Assembly (NCBI RefSeq): GCF_004359965.1
Contig: NZ_SMRQ01000002.1
Coordinates: forward strand, 1 to 64,000
Direction: 5' to 3'
Source: Cognatilysobacter segetis
GTDB lineage: Bacteria; Pseudomonadota; Gammaproteobacteria; Xanthomonadales; Xanthomonadaceae
Length of the DNA stretch: 64,000 bases
The translations under genes were made by a program, and so were the position numbers. Shown here one piece after another: positions 16,301 through 30,352 of this stretch (position 1 is the stretch's first letter; each line of letters begins with the position of its first letter). The notes beneath the pieces are model-generated. The model saw only the letters and a list, made by a program, of their open reading frames with translations, was not told where the DNA came from and searched no databases.

Positions 16301-18232
16301 TCAGTGGCCGGCGGGCAGGTGCTTGGCCAGGAATGCTTCCATGCGGCGGTACAGCTCGGCCTGCGACTCTGGACTGTAGAAGCCGTGGCCCTCGCCGGGC
16401 ACCACGTACGTCTCGGGGACGTTGCCCGCGGCTAGCATCGCCTTGCGCATCGCGTCGTACTGGTCGATGTGCGCGGTCTGGTCGTCCTTGCCGTGTACCA
16501 GGAAGACCGGCAGCTTCACTTCGTCGGCATGCAGGGCCGGCGACATCGCCGACAGCACCGCCGCATCCGCGCCCATCGTGCGCGCGACGTAGCGCTGGGA
16601 GCCGTCGTTGGAGATCCGCTTCTGCGCGAGCGCCAGGTCGTACACGCCGGCATAGCCGATCGCGCACTTGAACAGGTCGGGCTGCACGCGCGACGCCTGC
16701 AGCGCGGCGTAACCGCCGTAGCTGACGCCGTAGACGCAGACGCGGTCGCCGTCCACGAGCTTCTGCGCCTTCGCCCATTTCACGCCGTCGACCATGTCGT
16801 TGATCAGCAGGTCGCCCCAGTGCGTCCAGCCGTCGCGCTGGAACTGCGCGCCCCGGCCGCCCGAGCCGCGGTAGTTCACCTGCAGCACGGCATAGCCACG
16901 GCTCGCGAGGAACTGCGCGTCGACGTCGTAGCCCCAGGTGTCGGCGATGCCGAAGGGCCCGCCGTGCGGCATCAGGATCAGCGGGCGCGGGTCGTCGCTG
17001 CTGGTCGTGTAGAAGCCGTAGATCCGGCGGCCATCGCGCGCGGTGAATTCGACGGGCACGCTCGTCGCCATCGCATCGGGCTTGATCCACGGCGCGCGTT
17101 CGCCGATCAGCGACACCTTGTTGGCGCGCCGGTCGAGCAGGTAGTACGCGCCGGGATGGCGATCGGAGGTCACGGTGAACAGCACGCGCTGGCCGTCGCG
17201 GCTGACCCCCGCGATGCCCACGAGCTCGCCCGGGAACGCCTTCATCAGGCCGGCATGGAGCTTCGCCCATTCGGAGGCGGGGTCGAAGTACTTCACCGAC
17301 GGCTTGCCCGACGTGTACATCGCGCCGAACGGCTCGCCGCTGTAGCCGGCGCGGAGCAGCGTGGTGTACTCGAGGTCCGCATGCGACGCGAGCGGCGTGC
17401 GGGTGCCGGCGGACATGTCGACGCGGTACATCTTCGCGTTCTCGCCGCCGTCGGCGATCTCCAGCAGCGCGACGTTCGGGTCGGCGGTGAACAGCCCGCC
17501 CGTCACGTCGTAGCCGACGAGGTTCCTGGGCATCGGGCGCCAGTCGGACGTCGGCGTGCGGCGATACGCGAGCACCGGCTCGTCCTGCGCGTCGTACGTC
17601 GTGCGGATGCGCGCACGGCCGCTGCGGTCGAACAGGAAGCGCCCCGGCCCCTTCGAACGCTCGATCTCGCTGCGCTCACCGGTAACGCTGTCGACCTTGT
17701 AGATCGCGGTGTCGGGTTCGTCCCCGCAGTTCCAGCAGGTGAACTCGACGAGCATCTTGCCGGGCTCGTCCGGGAGCAGCTTCGCGACGCTCGCGAAGCC
17801 CTGGTCCTTGCGGCGGCCGGGGTAGGTCAGGCCGTCCGGCTGGTAGCCGAACAGCAGGTCCTGGTGCTTGCCGTTGATGTCGGTGGTCAGCAGCTCGCCA
17901 TAGCTCACGGGCAGCGGCTTGAAGGGGCGGTTCCGCGCGCGCGCGATCACGATCTGCTCGTCGGACGTCCAGACGATGTCGATCACGTGCTGCTTCAGCG
18001 GGAAGCGCAGCACCTGGGTCGACCCCGATCCGTCGAGCTTCAGGATCTCGAGCTGCGTTTCCTTGCCGTCCTTCGACGGAACGGCCAGCGCGACGTAGTC
18101 GCCCGATGGCGACAGGCTGGCTTCGTTCAGCTCCGCGTGCCGTGCCAGATCATCGATCCGGACCGGATCGGCGGACGCCTGGAAGCACAGCACAAGACCC
18201 ACGGCGGCGGCGCGCCGGCCCCATGTCGACAT
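16301..18232 (-). CDS. S9-family serine peptidase (prolyl oligopeptidase/acylaminoacyl type), secreted
   Basis: A 643-residue enzyme with a signal peptide (AAAVGLVLCFQASA) and the two-domain S9 layout: a beta-propeller in about residues 30-390 and a C-terminal alpha/beta hydrolase. The catalytic serine is in VYGVSYGGYAAL, the aspartate in VHGKDDQTAHIDQ and the histidine in GEGHGFYSPE. It has the family oxyanion region LILMPHGGPFG. Such enzymes cleave short peptides, often after proline or from a blocked N terminus; here it would work in the periplasm. It stands alone between the parE terminator and its own. Confidence 0.93.
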   Translation of the reverse strand: MSTWGRRAAAVGLVLCFQASADPVRIDDLARHAELNEASLSPSGDYVALAVPSKDGKETQLEILKLDGSGSTQVLRFPLKQHVIDIVWTSDEQIVIARARNRPFKPLPVSYGELLTTDINGKHQDLLFGYQPDGLTYPGRRKDQGFASVAKLLPDEPGKMLVEFTCWNCGDEPDTAIYKVDSVTGERSEIERSKGPGRFLFDRSGRARIRTTYDAQDEPVLAYRRTPTSDWRPMPRNLVGYDVTGGLFTADPNVALLEIADGGENAKMYRVDMSAGTRTPLASHADLEYTTLLRAGYSGEPFGAMYTSGKPSVKYFDPASEWAKLHAGLMKAFPGELVGIAGVSRDGQRVLFTVTSDRHPGAYYLLDRRANKVSLIGERAPWIKPDAMATSVPVEFTARDGRRIYGFYTTSSDDPRPLILMPHGGPFGIADTWGYDVDAQFLASRGYAVLQVNYRGSGGRGAQFQRDGWTHWGDLLINDMVDGVKWAKAQKLVDGDRVCVYGVSYGGYAALQASRVQPDLFKCAIGYAGVYDLALAQKRISNDGSQRYVARTMGADAAVLSAMSPALHADEVKLPVFLVHGKDDQTAHIDQYDAMRKAMLAAGNVPETYVVPGEGHGFYSPESQAELYRRMEAFLAKHLPAGH

Positions 18233-18326
18233 GTTCGTTCCCCTGGTTGGTTCAATCCCCGGGGCCAGTTTAGGGGAGCCGGATCCGGGACGCCTGAACC
18301 GGCCGGCGCTGCGGCGGCCATAAGGA

Positions 18327-18350
18327 AACGGCCCGCGCGTGCGGGCCGTC
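18327..18350 (-). terminator. Likely terminator after parE
   Basis: On the minus strand ACGGCCCGC, loop ACGC, GCGGGCCGT and TTCCTTATG. The T tract is broken, so strength is uncertain. Confidence 0.65.
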
Positions 18351-18380
18351 GGGGCGGTGGGGTCCGCGGGCGCCGGGGGC

Positions 18381-20291
18381 TCAGACCTCCAGCGTCGCGA
18401 GGTCGCCCTTGCTCTCCAGCCAGGCCTTGCGGTCGGAGGCGCGCTTCTTCGCCAGCAGCATGTCCATGAGCGCGAGCGTCGCGTCCTGGTCGTCGACGGT
18501 GAGCTGCACCAAGCGGCGCGTGTCGGGGTGCATGGTCGACTCGCGCAGCTGGTCGGGGTTCATCTCGCCGAGGCCCTTGAAGCGCGTGACGCTGATCGAA
18601 CCCTGCGGCGCGCCTTTCTTCTTGGCGGCGCGGTCGCGCTCGATGCGGTCGATGAGGATGCGCTTTTCTTCCTCGTCGAGCGCATAGAACACCTGCTTGC
18701 CCACGTCGACGCGGAACAGCGGCGGCATCGCGACGAACACGTGGCCCGCTTCGACGAGGGTCGGGAAATGCTTCAGGAACAGCGCCGAGAGCAGCGTGGC
18801 GATGTGCAGTCCGTCGGAGTCCGCGTCGGCGAGGATGATCACCTTGCCGTAGCGCAGGCCGCTGAGGTCGTCCTTGCCCGGGTCGCAGCCGATCGCGACC
18901 GCGAGATCGTGCACTTCCTGCGAGGCGAGCACGCTGCCGGACGCGACTTCCCACGTGTTGAGGATCTTGCCGCGCAGCGGAAGGATCGCCTGGAAGTCCT
19001 TCTCGCGCGCCTGCCGCGCGCTGCCGCCGGCCGAGTCGCCCTCGACCAGGAACAGCTCGGTGCGCGAGAGGTCCTGCGAGGCGCAGTCGGCCAGCTTGCC
19101 GGGCAGGGCAGGGCCCTGGGTGATCTTCTTGCGGACGACCAGCTTCTCGGTCTTCAGGCGCGCGGCGGCACGCTCGATCGCGAGCTGCGCGATGCGCATG
19201 CCGAGGTCGACGTGCTGGTTGAGCCACAGCGAGAACGCGTCGTGCGCGGCCGATTCCACGAAGCCCGCGGCCTGCCGTGAACTCAGGCGCTCTTTCGTCT
19301 GCCCGGAGAACTGCGGGTCGGTCATCTTGATCGACAGCACGAACGCGACGCGGTCCCACACGTCCTCCGGCGCGAGCTTCACGCCGCGCGGCAGCAGGTT
19401 GCGGAAGTCGCAGAATTCGCGCAGCGCGTCGGTGAAGCCGGTACGCAGGCCGTTGACGTGCGTGCCGTGCTGCGCAGTGGGGATCAGGTTGACGTAGCTC
19501 TCCTGGACCAGCTCGCCCTCGGGCACCCACGCGGCGGCCCAGTCGACCACCTCGGTCTCCTTCGCGAGCGAGCCGACGAACAGCGACGGCGGCAGCACCT
19601 CGCGATCGCCCAGCTCGCCCTTCAGGTAGTCGCGCAGGCCGTTCTCGAAGTACCACTCGTCGCGCTCGCCGGTGGCCTCGTCGAACAGACGGACGGTGAG
19701 GCCCGGGCAGAGCACGGCCTTCGCGCGCAGCAGGTGGCGCAGCGCGCGCGCGTTGAACTTCGGCGTGTCGAAGTACTTCGGGTCCGGCCAGAAGTGCACG
19801 CGCGTGCCGGTGTTCTTCTTGCCGACGGTGCCGATGACCTCGAGCTTGGAGTCGCGGAAGCCGTCCTTGAACGTCATCCGGTATTCGTTGCCGTCGCGGC
19901 GGATGCGCACGTCGACCCTGGTGCTCAGCGCGTTGACCACGCTCACGCCGACGCCGTGCAGGCCGCCCGAGAACGTGTAGTTGTTGCCGCTGAACTTACC
20001 GCCGGCGTGCAGGCGGGTGAGGATCAACTCGACGCCGGGGATCTTCTCCTCCGGATGGATGTCGACCGGCATGCCGCGGCCGTCGTCCTGCACGGAGCAG
20101 CTGCCGTCGGCATGCAGCGTGACCTCGATGGTCCGCGCGTGGCCGCCCAGGGCCTCGTCGACGGAGTTGTCGATGACCTCCTGCGCCAAGTGGTTGGGGC
20201 GGGCGGTGTCGGTGTACATGCCCGGGCGGCGCTTGACCGGGTCCAGCCCGGACAGCACCTCGATATCGGCGGCGTTATAGCGCTTGTTCAT
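18381..20291 (-). CDS. parE: DNA topoisomerase IV subunit B
   Basis: A 636-residue GHKL ATPase subunit that, with ParC, separates replicated chromosomes using ATP. It starts MNKRYNAADIEVLSGLDPVK and has the ATPase site (QEVIDNSVDEALGGHA, VQDDGRGMPVDIHPEE, FSGGLHGVGVSVVNALS), then the TOPRIM domain with LFLVEGDSAGGSARQ and the metal-binding ILADADSDGLHIATLL. Length and the absence of the long C-terminal insertion point to ParE rather than GyrB. The ATG at 20291 is the natural start; the frame stays open far upstream without matching the family. ParC is not in the window. Confidence 0.96.
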   Translation of the reverse strand: MNKRYNAADIEVLSGLDPVKRRPGMYTDTARPNHLAQEVIDNSVDEALGGHARTIEVTLHADGSCSVQDDGRGMPVDIHPEEKIPGVELILTRLHAGGKFSGNNYTFSGGLHGVGVSVVNALSTRVDVRIRRDGNEYRMTFKDGFRDSKLEVIGTVGKKNTGTRVHFWPDPKYFDTPKFNARALRHLLRAKAVLCPGLTVRLFDEATGERDEWYFENGLRDYLKGELGDREVLPPSLFVGSLAKETEVVDWAAAWVPEGELVQESYVNLIPTAQHGTHVNGLRTGFTDALREFCDFRNLLPRGVKLAPEDVWDRVAFVLSIKMTDPQFSGQTKERLSSRQAAGFVESAAHDAFSLWLNQHVDLGMRIAQLAIERAAARLKTEKLVVRKKITQGPALPGKLADCASQDLSRTELFLVEGDSAGGSARQAREKDFQAILPLRGKILNTWEVASGSVLASQEVHDLAVAIGCDPGKDDLSGLRYGKVIILADADSDGLHIATLLSALFLKHFPTLVEAGHVFVAMPPLFRVDVGKQVFYALDEEEKRILIDRIERDRAAKKKGAPQGSISVTRFKGLGEMNPDQLRESTMHPDTRRLVQLTVDDQDATLALMDMLLAKKRASDRKAWLESKGDLATLEV

Positions 20292-20478
20292 TAGTCGGAA
20301 TGCTAACAGAGCGCGTCGCAGCGGCTGGGACGGCGTCGAGCTGAATGGGCGGTTCAGCGGCGGGCGCGATGTGAACGACGCTTTCACGGATCGGGAACAC
20401 CGGCCGCCGGTAGGGTCCGCGGCGAGATCGCGTCGGCCCCCGCCGCGGTCCTCTCCCTCCCCCACGAGCCATTAGCCC

Positions 20479-21276
20479 ATGACGAATCGCCTTCTTGCTG
20501 TCGCGGTTGCCGCCGCCCTCGCCAGTCCCGCCGCTGCCGTCGCGCAGGTCAGTCTCGGTCTGCCCGCCACCCCGCCGGCCGGCGCCGCGGTGACGCTGCC
20601 GAGCCCGCCGCTGCCGCCGGTGGCGGCCACCGCGCCGCGGGCCGCCGATCGTGCCGTCCAGGCCGTCTCCAAGACGCCGACGGCTGCGGCCAACTCGGCG
20701 GTGACGGCCGGTGCGACCGTCTCGGCCGACGGTGCCGCCGTCACCACGGGCACCACCACGGGCATCGACGCGGGTGACGCCGGCGCGACCGTCGGCACCG
20801 CCACCGAGATCAAGGCCGACACCGGCAAGGCGCGCCGCACGACGGCCCGCGCAGGCACCAAGGCCGCGACGAAGGCCGGCCGCACGGCCAGCAGCGCGGT
20901 GTCGCGCACGACGGACGCCGCGACGAACTCGGCCCTCACCGCCGGCGGTGCCGTGACCGGCACTGCGGCCACCGCCGTCGATGCGGCGACCCCCGTCGCC
21001 GCCACGACCGCGGACACGAGCGCGTCCGCCACGGCCGCCGTTCCCGCCCGCGTGAACGCGCAGGGCGCCGTCAATGCGGCGACCGGCGCCGTCGACGCGG
21101 TGTCGGGCAATGTCCGCGCCGCCGAGCGCTCCGCCGTGACCGCCGCGGCCGGTACCACCGTCGGCGACGACGCGCTCATCGGCACCGGCCAGGCCTCCGC
21201 CAAGGCCGACGTGGCCGCCGGCAAGAGCGATGCCAAGACGTCCAAGCCCAAGCGCGCCGCGCATAAACACAAGTAA
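20479..21276 (+). CDS. Ala/Thr-rich low-complexity secreted protein, unknown function
   Basis: A 265-residue protein that I do not recognise. Residues 1-22 form a clear signal peptide ending AAAVA. The rest is mostly Ala, Thr, Gly, Val and Ser, with two similar blocks, ANSAVTAGATV at 71-81 and TNSALTAGGAV at 149-159, and a run of Lys/Arg between them. The C terminus is strongly basic (SKPKRAAHKHK). There is no cysteine and no membrane segment after the signal. Such a composition suggests an unfolded or repetitive periplasmic or outer-surface protein. It is divergent from parE, precedes pyrG and is followed by a hairpin. Third-position GC is as high as in its neighbours, so transfer is not indicated. 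Confidence 0.75.
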   Translation: MTNRLLAVAVAAALASPAAAVAQVSLGLPATPPAGAAVTLPSPPLPPVAATAPRAADRAVQAVSKTPTAAANSAVTAGATVSADGAAVTTGTTTGIDAGDAGATVGTATEIKADTGKARRTTARAGTKAATKAGRTASSAVSRTTDAATNSALTAGGAVTGTAATAVDAATPVAATTADTSASATAAVPARVNAQGAVNAATGAVDAVSGNVRAAERSAVTAAAGTTVGDDALIGTGQASAKADVAAGKSDAKTSKPKRAAHKHK

Positions 21277-23079
<1,803 letters not shown>

Positions 23080-23146
23080 TGCGCGTCCCGCGTTTCCCTT
23101 TCCCTGCCGCGCGCGCCCCGGGCGCCGCGTCGCGTTGGAGCAATCG

Positions 23147-25283
<2,137 letters not shown>

Positions 25284-25286
25284 CCG

Positions 25287-25631
25287 ATGGAGCGAACGCG
25301 CTACGGCCTGCTGGTCCTGATCGGCCTGCTGGCAGCGATGCTGCTGGGCCTGCAGGCGCGGCTGTGGCGCGGGGAGGGCGGGCGCGACGCGGTGGATGAA
25401 TTGCAGCGCCAGGTCGATGCGCAGGCGCACGAGAACGGCGGGCTGCGGCAGCGCAACGACGCGCTCGCCGCGGAAGTGCAGGACCTGAAATCCGGCGAGG
25501 CGGCGGTCGAGGACCGCGCACGCAGCGAGCTCGGCATGATCCGGCCGGGCGAAGTGTTCTATCGCGTGATCGACAACCCCGGCCCCGCGCCGAAGCCCGG
25601 CGCGCCGGCGGCCGGCCCGGCGTCGCCGTGA
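25287..25631 (+). CDS. ftsB: Cell division protein FtsB
   Basis: A 114-residue bitopic membrane protein: one transmembrane helix at about 7-22 (GLLVLIGLLAAMLLGL), then a periplasmic coiled coil (VDELQRQVDAQAHENGGLRQ) and RARSELGMIRPGEVFYRVI, the FtsB family ending block. With FtsQ and FtsL it forms the division complex that activates septal peptidoglycan synthesis. It lies between eno and ispD, the usual order in gammaproteobacteria. The last 18 residues are Pro/Ala-rich and variable. Its stop overlaps the ispD start (GTGA). Confidence 0.93.
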   Translation: MERTRYGLLVLIGLLAAMLLGLQARLWRGEGGRDAVDELQRQVDAQAHENGGLRQRNDALAAEVQDLKSGEAAVEDRARSELGMIRPGEVFYRVIDNPGPAPKPGAPAAGPASP

Positions 25632-26338
25632 CGTCGATCTGGGCCGTCGTTCCCGCCGCGGGCGCGGGCAGCCGCTTCGGCGGCGAGCGTCCGAAGCAAT
25701 ATGTCGACGTCGCCGGCCAACCGCTGATCGCGCATGCGCTTGATGCCCTGCTCGCGCATCCCGCGGTGGAGGGGGCGATGGTCGCCCTCGCGGCCGACGA
25801 CCTGCAGTGGCCGGGCTGGACCGCGCGCCACGGCAAGCCGGTGCGCACCTGCATCGGTGGCGGCGATCGCGCGAGCTCGGTGCTGGCGGCGCTGGAGGCG
25901 CTCGCGGCGGATCGCGGCGACGACGTGCTCGTTCTCGTGCACGACGCCGCGCGCGCCTGCCTCGATATGCACGACGTCGACCGGCTGATCGCCGCGGCGC
26001 GCGCGTGCACCGACGGCGCGCTGCTCGCCGCACCGGTGCGCGACACGCTTAAGCGCGTCGATGCGGACGGTCGCAGCGCCGGCACCGAGCCGCGCGAGCA
26101 CCTGTGGCGCGCGTTCACGCCGCAGGCCGCGCGCCTGGGCACGCTCCGCGACGCCTTGCGCGCCGCGCTGCATGACGGCATCGCGGTCACCGACGAGGCG
26201 ATGGCGCTCGAACGGGCCGGCCTGCGGCCCCGACTCGTCGAAGGGCGCGAAGACAACATCAAGCTGACCACGCCCTCCGACCTCGGTCTGGTCGCATCCA
26301 TCCTCGCGCGCCGCGCGCGCACTGCGGAATCGCCATGA
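25628..26338 (+). CDS. ispD: 2-C-methyl-D-erythritol 4-phosphate cytidylyltransferase
   Basis: A 236-residue enzyme of the MEP isoprenoid pathway that joins CTP and methylerythritol phosphate. The nucleotide-binding start is [21 protein letters not shown], followed by [22 protein letters not shown] and [17 protein letters not shown]. It starts at GTG 25628, four bases overlapping ftsB, and its own stop overlaps the ispF start by four. Its CTP substrate is made by PyrG of the same cluster. The end residues [11 protein letters not shown] are variable. Confidence 0.96.
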   Translation: MTSIWAVVPAAGAGSRFGGERPKQYVDVAGQPLIAHALDALLAHPAVEGAMVALAADDLQWPGWTARHGKPVRTCIGGGDRASSVLAALEALAADRGDDVLVLVHDAARACLDMHDVDRLIAAARACTDGALLAAPVRDTLKRVDADGRSAGTEPREHLWRAFTPQAARLGTLRDALRAALHDGIAVTDEAMALERAGLRPRLVEGREDNIKLTTPSDLGLVASILARRARTAESP

Positions 26339-26817
26339 ACCTGCGCATCGGACAGGGCTTCGACGTCCACGCCTTCGGCGAGGGCGACCACGTGATGCTC
26401 GGCGGCGTGCGCGTGCCGCATTCGCGCGGCCTGCAGGCGCACTCCGACGGAGACGTCGTCCTGCATGCGATCTGCGACGCGATCCTCGGCGCGCTCGCGC
26501 TGGGCGACATCGGCCGGCATTTCCCGCCGTCCGACGCGCGCTGGCGCGATGCCGACAGCCGCATGTTCGTGCGTCATTGCCGGGACCTCGCCCGCGACGC
26601 CGGCTGGCAGGTCGTCAACGTCGACGCCACCGTGATCGCCGAGCGACCGAAGGTGGGCCCGCATGCACAGGCGATGCGCGAGGCGATCGCGGCGGATCTC
26701 GGCGTCGACCTCGAGGCCGTGAGCGTCAAGGCGACCACCACCGAGACGCTGGGCTTCACCGGTCGCGGCGAGGGGATCGCGGCGATGGCGGTCTGCCTGC
26801 TCGGACGCCCCGCATGA
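26335..26817 (+). CDS. ispF: 2-C-methyl-D-erythritol 2,4-cyclodiphosphate synthase
   Basis: A 160-residue zinc enzyme, active as a trimer, that closes the ring of methylerythritol cyclodiphosphate. Motifs: GQGFDVHAF with Asp and His zinc ligands, [25 protein letters not shown] in the pocket, FPPSDARW, and [17 protein letters not shown]. It is the next MEP step but one after IspD; IspE is absent from the window. It overlaps both ispD and truD by ATGA, so all three are translationally coupled. Confidence 0.97.
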   Translation: MNLRIGQGFDVHAFGEGDHVMLGGVRVPHSRGLQAHSDGDVVLHAICDAILGALALGDIGRHFPPSDARWRDADSRMFVRHCRDLARDAGWQVVNVDATVIAERPKVGPHAQAMREAIAADLGVDLEAVSVKATTTETLGFTGRGEGIAAMAVCLLGRPA

Positions 26818-27851
26818 CGGCGCTTGCGCGCGCACACGGGCCCGCCGTGCTCACGGCGGTGTACCGCGCGAGACCGGAGGACTTCGTCGTCGAGGAGCTT
26901 CCGGGATTCGAGCCCAGCGGGAGCGGCGAACACCTGCTGCTCGACATCGAGAAGCGCGGCATGAACACCGCCTTCGCCGCGAAGCGAATCGCGGAATGGG
27001 CGGGCGTCAAGGAGATGGCCGTCGGCTACGCGGGCCTCAAGGACCGCCACGCGGTCACGCGACAGCGTTTCAGCGTCCATCTGCCGGGGCGCGACGCCCC
27101 CGACCTCGACGCGCTGCAGGACGGTTCGCTGCGCGTGCTCGCCGCCACGCGCCATTCGCGCAAGCTGCCGCGCGGCGCACTCGCCGGCAACCGGTTCGAA
27201 CTGACACTGCGCGACGTGCGCGGCGACCGTGCATCGATCGACGCCCGCATCGCGGCGGTCGCGGCGCGCGGCGTCCCGAACTATTTCGGCGAGCAGCGCT
27301 TCGGCCGCGGCGGCGGCAACGTGGAGCAGGCGCGCGCGATGTTCGGCGGGCGGCGCGTGCGCCGCGAGGAGCGCAGCCTGCTGCTCTCGGCGGCGCGCTC
27401 GGAACTGTTCAATCGCGTGCTCGGCGAGCGGGTGTCGCGCGACTGCTGGGACGCGCCGCTCGATGGCGAGGTCTGGATGCTCGACGGCCGCCGCAGCATT
27501 TTCGGGCCCGAGCCCTGGTCGGCCGACCTCGCCGATCGCCTGGCGCGGTTCGACATCCATCCCACCGGGCCGCTCTGGGGACGCGGCGCGCTGCGCAGCG
27601 AAGGCGAGTGCAGGGCGCTGGAGGAAGCGGTGCTCGCCGATGCGGACGCGCTGTCGCTGCGACGGGGGCTCGAAGCCGCCGGGCTCGAGCAGGAACGGCG
27701 GGCGCTGCGGCTCCGACCGGCCGACATGGCCGCCGACTGGGCCGCCGACGACGTGCTCGTGCTGCGGTTCTCGCTGCCGCCCGGCACCTATGCCACCTGC
27801 GTCCTGGAAGCCCTTGGCGACGTGGACGAACCGGGTCGCGCCGGCGCCTGA
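26814..27851 (+). CDS. truD: tRNA pseudouridine(13) synthase
   Basis: A 345-residue enzyme that makes pseudouridine at tRNA-Glu position 13. The catalytic aspartate is in the family motif [14 protein letters not shown]; other signatures are [21 protein letters not shown], the helix [12 protein letters not shown], and [18 protein letters not shown]. The ATG at 26814 overlaps the ispF stop by four bases. A long frame is open upstream but overlaps ispF, so the coupled start is preferred. It is the last gene of the core cluster; the lipoprotein gene after it is 110 bases away. Confidence 0.95.
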   Translation: MTALARAHGPAVLTAVYRARPEDFVVEELPGFEPSGSGEHLLLDIEKRGMNTAFAAKRIAEWAGVKEMAVGYAGLKDRHAVTRQRFSVHLPGRDAPDLDALQDGSLRVLAATRHSRKLPRGALAGNRFELTLRDVRGDRASIDARIAAVAARGVPNYFGEQRFGRGGGNVEQARAMFGGRRVRREERSLLLSAARSELFNRVLGERVSRDCWDAPLDGEVWMLDGRRSIFGPEPWSADLADRLARFDIHPTGPLWGRGALRSEGECRALEEAVLADADALSLRRGLEAAGLEQERRALRLRPADMAADWAADDVLVLRFSLPPGTYATCVLEALGDVDEPGRAGA

Positions 27852-27961
27852 CCGTTCGTCGTACGGGCGCTCCGCCTCCCGATTCCGGCCATGCGCCGGG
27901 CGTATAACCGCATCGACGCCCGCATCGGGCGGGCGCCCCCCGATTCCATCAGGAGACGGTC

Positions 27962-28198
27962 ATGGCCACACCCCGTATCGCGGTCGCGCTCGCGGCCACG
28001 CTGGTCCTCGGCGGTTGCGCGAGCATGCGCGACGACAACGCCACCACCTACGTCGCGCCGCCGTCCAGCCAGCAGGCCACCGTGCAGGAGGACACGGCGT
28101 ACATGCAGAAGGTGGAGCAGCAGGCCCGGATGCGCGGCATCGACGTGCGCTGGATCAATCCGCCCACCAAGCGCATGAAGACCGTCGCGACGCGCTGA
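27962..28198 (+). CDS. Small lipoprotein, unknown function
   Basis: A 78-residue protein with a lipobox (LVLGGC, Cys19) after a short basic signal, so it is exported and lipid-modified. The mature part begins ASMRDDNATTY, is hydrophilic, and ends with a conserved-looking WINPPTKRMK. A good AGGAG ribosome site precedes the ATG. I do not know its role. It sits between truD and the convergent smr gene, directly abutting the smr stop codon with no bases between. Confidence 0.85.
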   Translation: MATPRIAVALAATLVLGGCASMRDDNATTYVAPPSSQQATVQEDTAYMQKVEQQARMRGIDVRWINPPTKRMKTVATR

Positions 28199-28747
28199 TC
28201 AGCGCTTCGCGAGCAACACCACCACGGCCCCGGTGCCGCCCTGGGCGGGCGGCGCCGAGTGGAAGCCGAGCACGTCGGCGCGATGCCGCAGCACGCGGTC
28301 GACCAGGTTCTTGAGGATCGGCGCGCCGCTGCTGTCGAGCTCGGCCGCGCCACGGCCCTTGCCGTGGATGATCCGCACACAGCCGACGCCGTGCTTGCGC
28401 GCATCGGCCAGGAACTCGCGCAGCAGCGACTGCGCCTGCGCGGCGTCGAGCCCGTGCAGGTCGAGTTCCTCCTGCGCCGAGAGCTCCCCACGCTTCAGGC
28501 GCCGGAAGGTCCCGGGCGGGAGCCGGTCGGTGCAATGGCTGAGCACATCGCCCGCGCCGAGCAGGTGCTCGTCCAGCGCGAGCCTGAATTCGCTGGCGGC
28601 CGACGCCTCGTCGCGCTCGCGCATCCGCGCGCGTGGCCGCGGCTTGGGGCCTTCCGGCGGCGCGGGCGCCGCGGCGACCGGCCGCACCGGCCCGACCGCC
28701 TGCCGGAACAGTTCGAGATCGTCGTCACGCGGATCGTGTTCGCCCAT
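28199..28747 (-). CDS. Smr/MutS2 C-terminal domain protein
   Basis: A 182-residue protein with an Smr domain in the C-terminal half: [16 protein letters not shown] (the DLHG helix) and [11 protein letters not shown], the HGKG turn of the family. Smr domains nick or cut nucleic acids; in E. coli, SmrB (YfcN) cuts mRNA at stalled, collided ribosomes. The N-terminal half (residues 20-80, Pro-rich then charged) resembles SmrB, with YfcN-like [14 protein letters not shown]. That assignment is inference. It converges on the lipoprotein gene and is divergent from surE. Confidence 0.85.
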   Translation of the reverse strand: MGEHDPRDDDLELFRQAVGPVRPVAAAPAPPEGPKPRPRARMRERDEASAASEFRLALDEHLLGAGDVLSHCTDRLPPGTFRRLKRGELSAQEELDLHGLDAAQAQSLLREFLADARKHGVGCVRIIHGKGRGAAELDSSGAPILKNLVDRVLRHRADVLGFHSAPPAQGGTGAVVVLLAKR

Positions 28748-28879
28748 GCGGGCAGCGTAGCGGCAAGCAATCGCGACGCGCAGCACGCCGTCTTCATTCC
28801 GCGAAAGGTCGCCCGCGGGCATCGGCTATCATGACCCCCCGCCGACGCCGGCGGTGCCCCTCACCCGGCGCGACCATTC

Positions 28880-29665
28880 ATGCGAGTCCTTGTCAGCAAC
28901 GACGACGGCGTCGACGCGCCGGGCATCCGCGTCCTCGCGGAGCACCTGCGCGCCGCCGGCCATTCGGTCATCACCGTCGCGCCCGACCGCGACCGGTCCG
29001 GTGCGAGCAATTCGCTCACCCTCGACGCGCCCGTGCGGGTGATCCGCCAGGACGAGCGGACCTACCGCGTGTTCGGCACGCCGACCGACTGCGTGCACGT
29101 GGCGGTGACCGGCATGCTCGACGCGCTGCCGGACATCGTGGTGTCCGGCATCAACAACACCGCGAACCTGGGCGACGACGTCATCTATTCGGGCACCGTC
29201 GCCGCGGCGATGGAAGGCCGAGGCCTCGGTCTGCCGGCCATCGCCGTGTCGCTGGCGACGGTGGATCACGTCGGCCGCCATTACGAGACCGCCGCTCGCG
29301 CGGCCGTCGAGCTGGTCGCGCGGCTGGCGGTGGATCCGCTGCCGGCCGACACGATCCTCAACGTCAACGTGCCCGACGTGCCGTGGGAAGCGCTGCAGGG
29401 CTTCGAGGTCGGCCGCCTCGGCAATCGCCATCGCGCCGAAGCCTGCATCCCGCAGACCGATCCGCGCGGCCGGCAGTGGTACTGGATCGGCGCGGCGGGC
29501 CCGGAGCAGGACGCCGGTCCCGGCACCGATTTCAACGCGGTGCGCCGCGGGTTCATCTCGATCACGCCGATCCACGTCGACCTGACGCGCTACCGCGCGC
29601 TGGAGCAGGTGGCGGGCTGGGTCGGCGGCCTCGCGGACACGCTCCAGCTGCGGGCGGGCGCATGA
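28880..29665 (+). CDS. surE: 5'/3'-nucleotidase SurE
   Basis: A 261-residue survival protein and nucleotidase that removes phosphate from nucleoside monophosphates and short polyphosphates. Metal ligands are in [16 protein letters not shown] (Asp8, Asp9), the serine/threonine loop in [14 protein letters not shown] and the asparagine in [20 protein letters not shown]. The start gives MRVLVSN, the family's invariant beginning. It heads surE-pcm-yqaA-nlpD, where each gene starts over or just after the previous stop. It is divergent from smr over 132 bases. Confidence 0.97.
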   Translation: MRVLVSNDDGVDAPGIRVLAEHLRAAGHSVITVAPDRDRSGASNSLTLDAPVRVIRQDERTYRVFGTPTDCVHVAVTGMLDALPDIVVSGINNTANLGDDVIYSGTVAAAMEGRGLGLPAIAVSLATVDHVGRHYETAARAAVELVARLAVDPLPADTILNVNVPDVPWEALQGFEVGRLGNRHRAEACIPQTDPRGRQWYWIGAAGPEQDAGPGTDFNAVRRGFISITPIHVDLTRYRALEQVAGWVGGLADTLQLRAGA

Positions 29666-30339
29666 GCATGCGCATGCACCTCAAGCCCGAAGCGGCGGGC
29701 AGCGGTCTCACCTCGCAGCGCGTGCGCGACCGGCTGGTCGAGCGCCTGCGCGCGAACGGCATCCAGGACGAACGCGTGCTCAATGCCATCCGCGTGGTGC
29801 CGCGCCACCTGTTCGTCGACGAGGTCCTCGCGACGCGCGCCTACGAGGACACCGCGCTGCCGATCGGCCACGGCCAGACGATCTCGCAGCCGTGGGTTGT
29901 CGCGCGCATGACCGAGGCGCTGATGGCGTCGAATCCGGGGAAGGTGCTCGAGATCGGCACCGGCTCGGGCTACCAGGCCGCGGTGCTCGCGGCGCTCGGG
30001 CTCGAGGTGCATACCGTCGAACGCATCGGCGAGTTGCTGCGCATCGCGCGCAAGCGCTTCCGCACGCTCGGCCTCACCGTGCGCAGCAAGCACGACGACG
30101 GCCGCGCCGGCTGGGCCGAGAACGGTCCGTTCGATGCCATCCTCGTCACCGCCGGTGCGCCCGCGCTGGTGGACGCGCTGCTCGACCAGCTCGTTCCGGG
30201 CGGGACGCTGATCGCGCCGGTGGGCGCCGCGAACGCGCAGTCGCTGGTGAAACTGGTGAAGCGCGAGGACGGCGGCATCGACGAGGAGGTGCTGGCGCCC
30301 GTGGTGTTCGTCCCGCTGCTGTCGGGTACCGTCGATTGA
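29662..30339 (+). CDS. pcm: Protein-L-isoaspartate O-methyltransferase
   Basis: A 225-residue repair enzyme that methylates isoaspartyl residues in aged proteins so that they can revert. SAM-binding motif I is [23 protein letters not shown] family blocks are [24 protein letters not shown] and [11 protein letters not shown]. It overlaps surE by four bases. The pairing with surE is ancient and linked to survival in stationary phase. Its end LLSGTVD is followed 13 bases later by yqaA. Confidence 0.96.
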   Translation: MSMRMHLKPEAAGSGLTSQRVRDRLVERLRANGIQDERVLNAIRVVPRHLFVDEVLATRAYEDTALPIGHGQTISQPWVVARMTEALMASNPGKVLEIGTGSGYQAAVLAALGLEVHTVERIGELLRIARKRFRTLGLTVRSKHDDGRAGWAENGPFDAILVTAGAPALVDALLDQLVPGGTLIAPVGAANAQSLVKLVKREDGGIDEEVLAPVVFVPLLSGTVD

Positions 30340-30352
30340 ACCGGAGTCGCGC

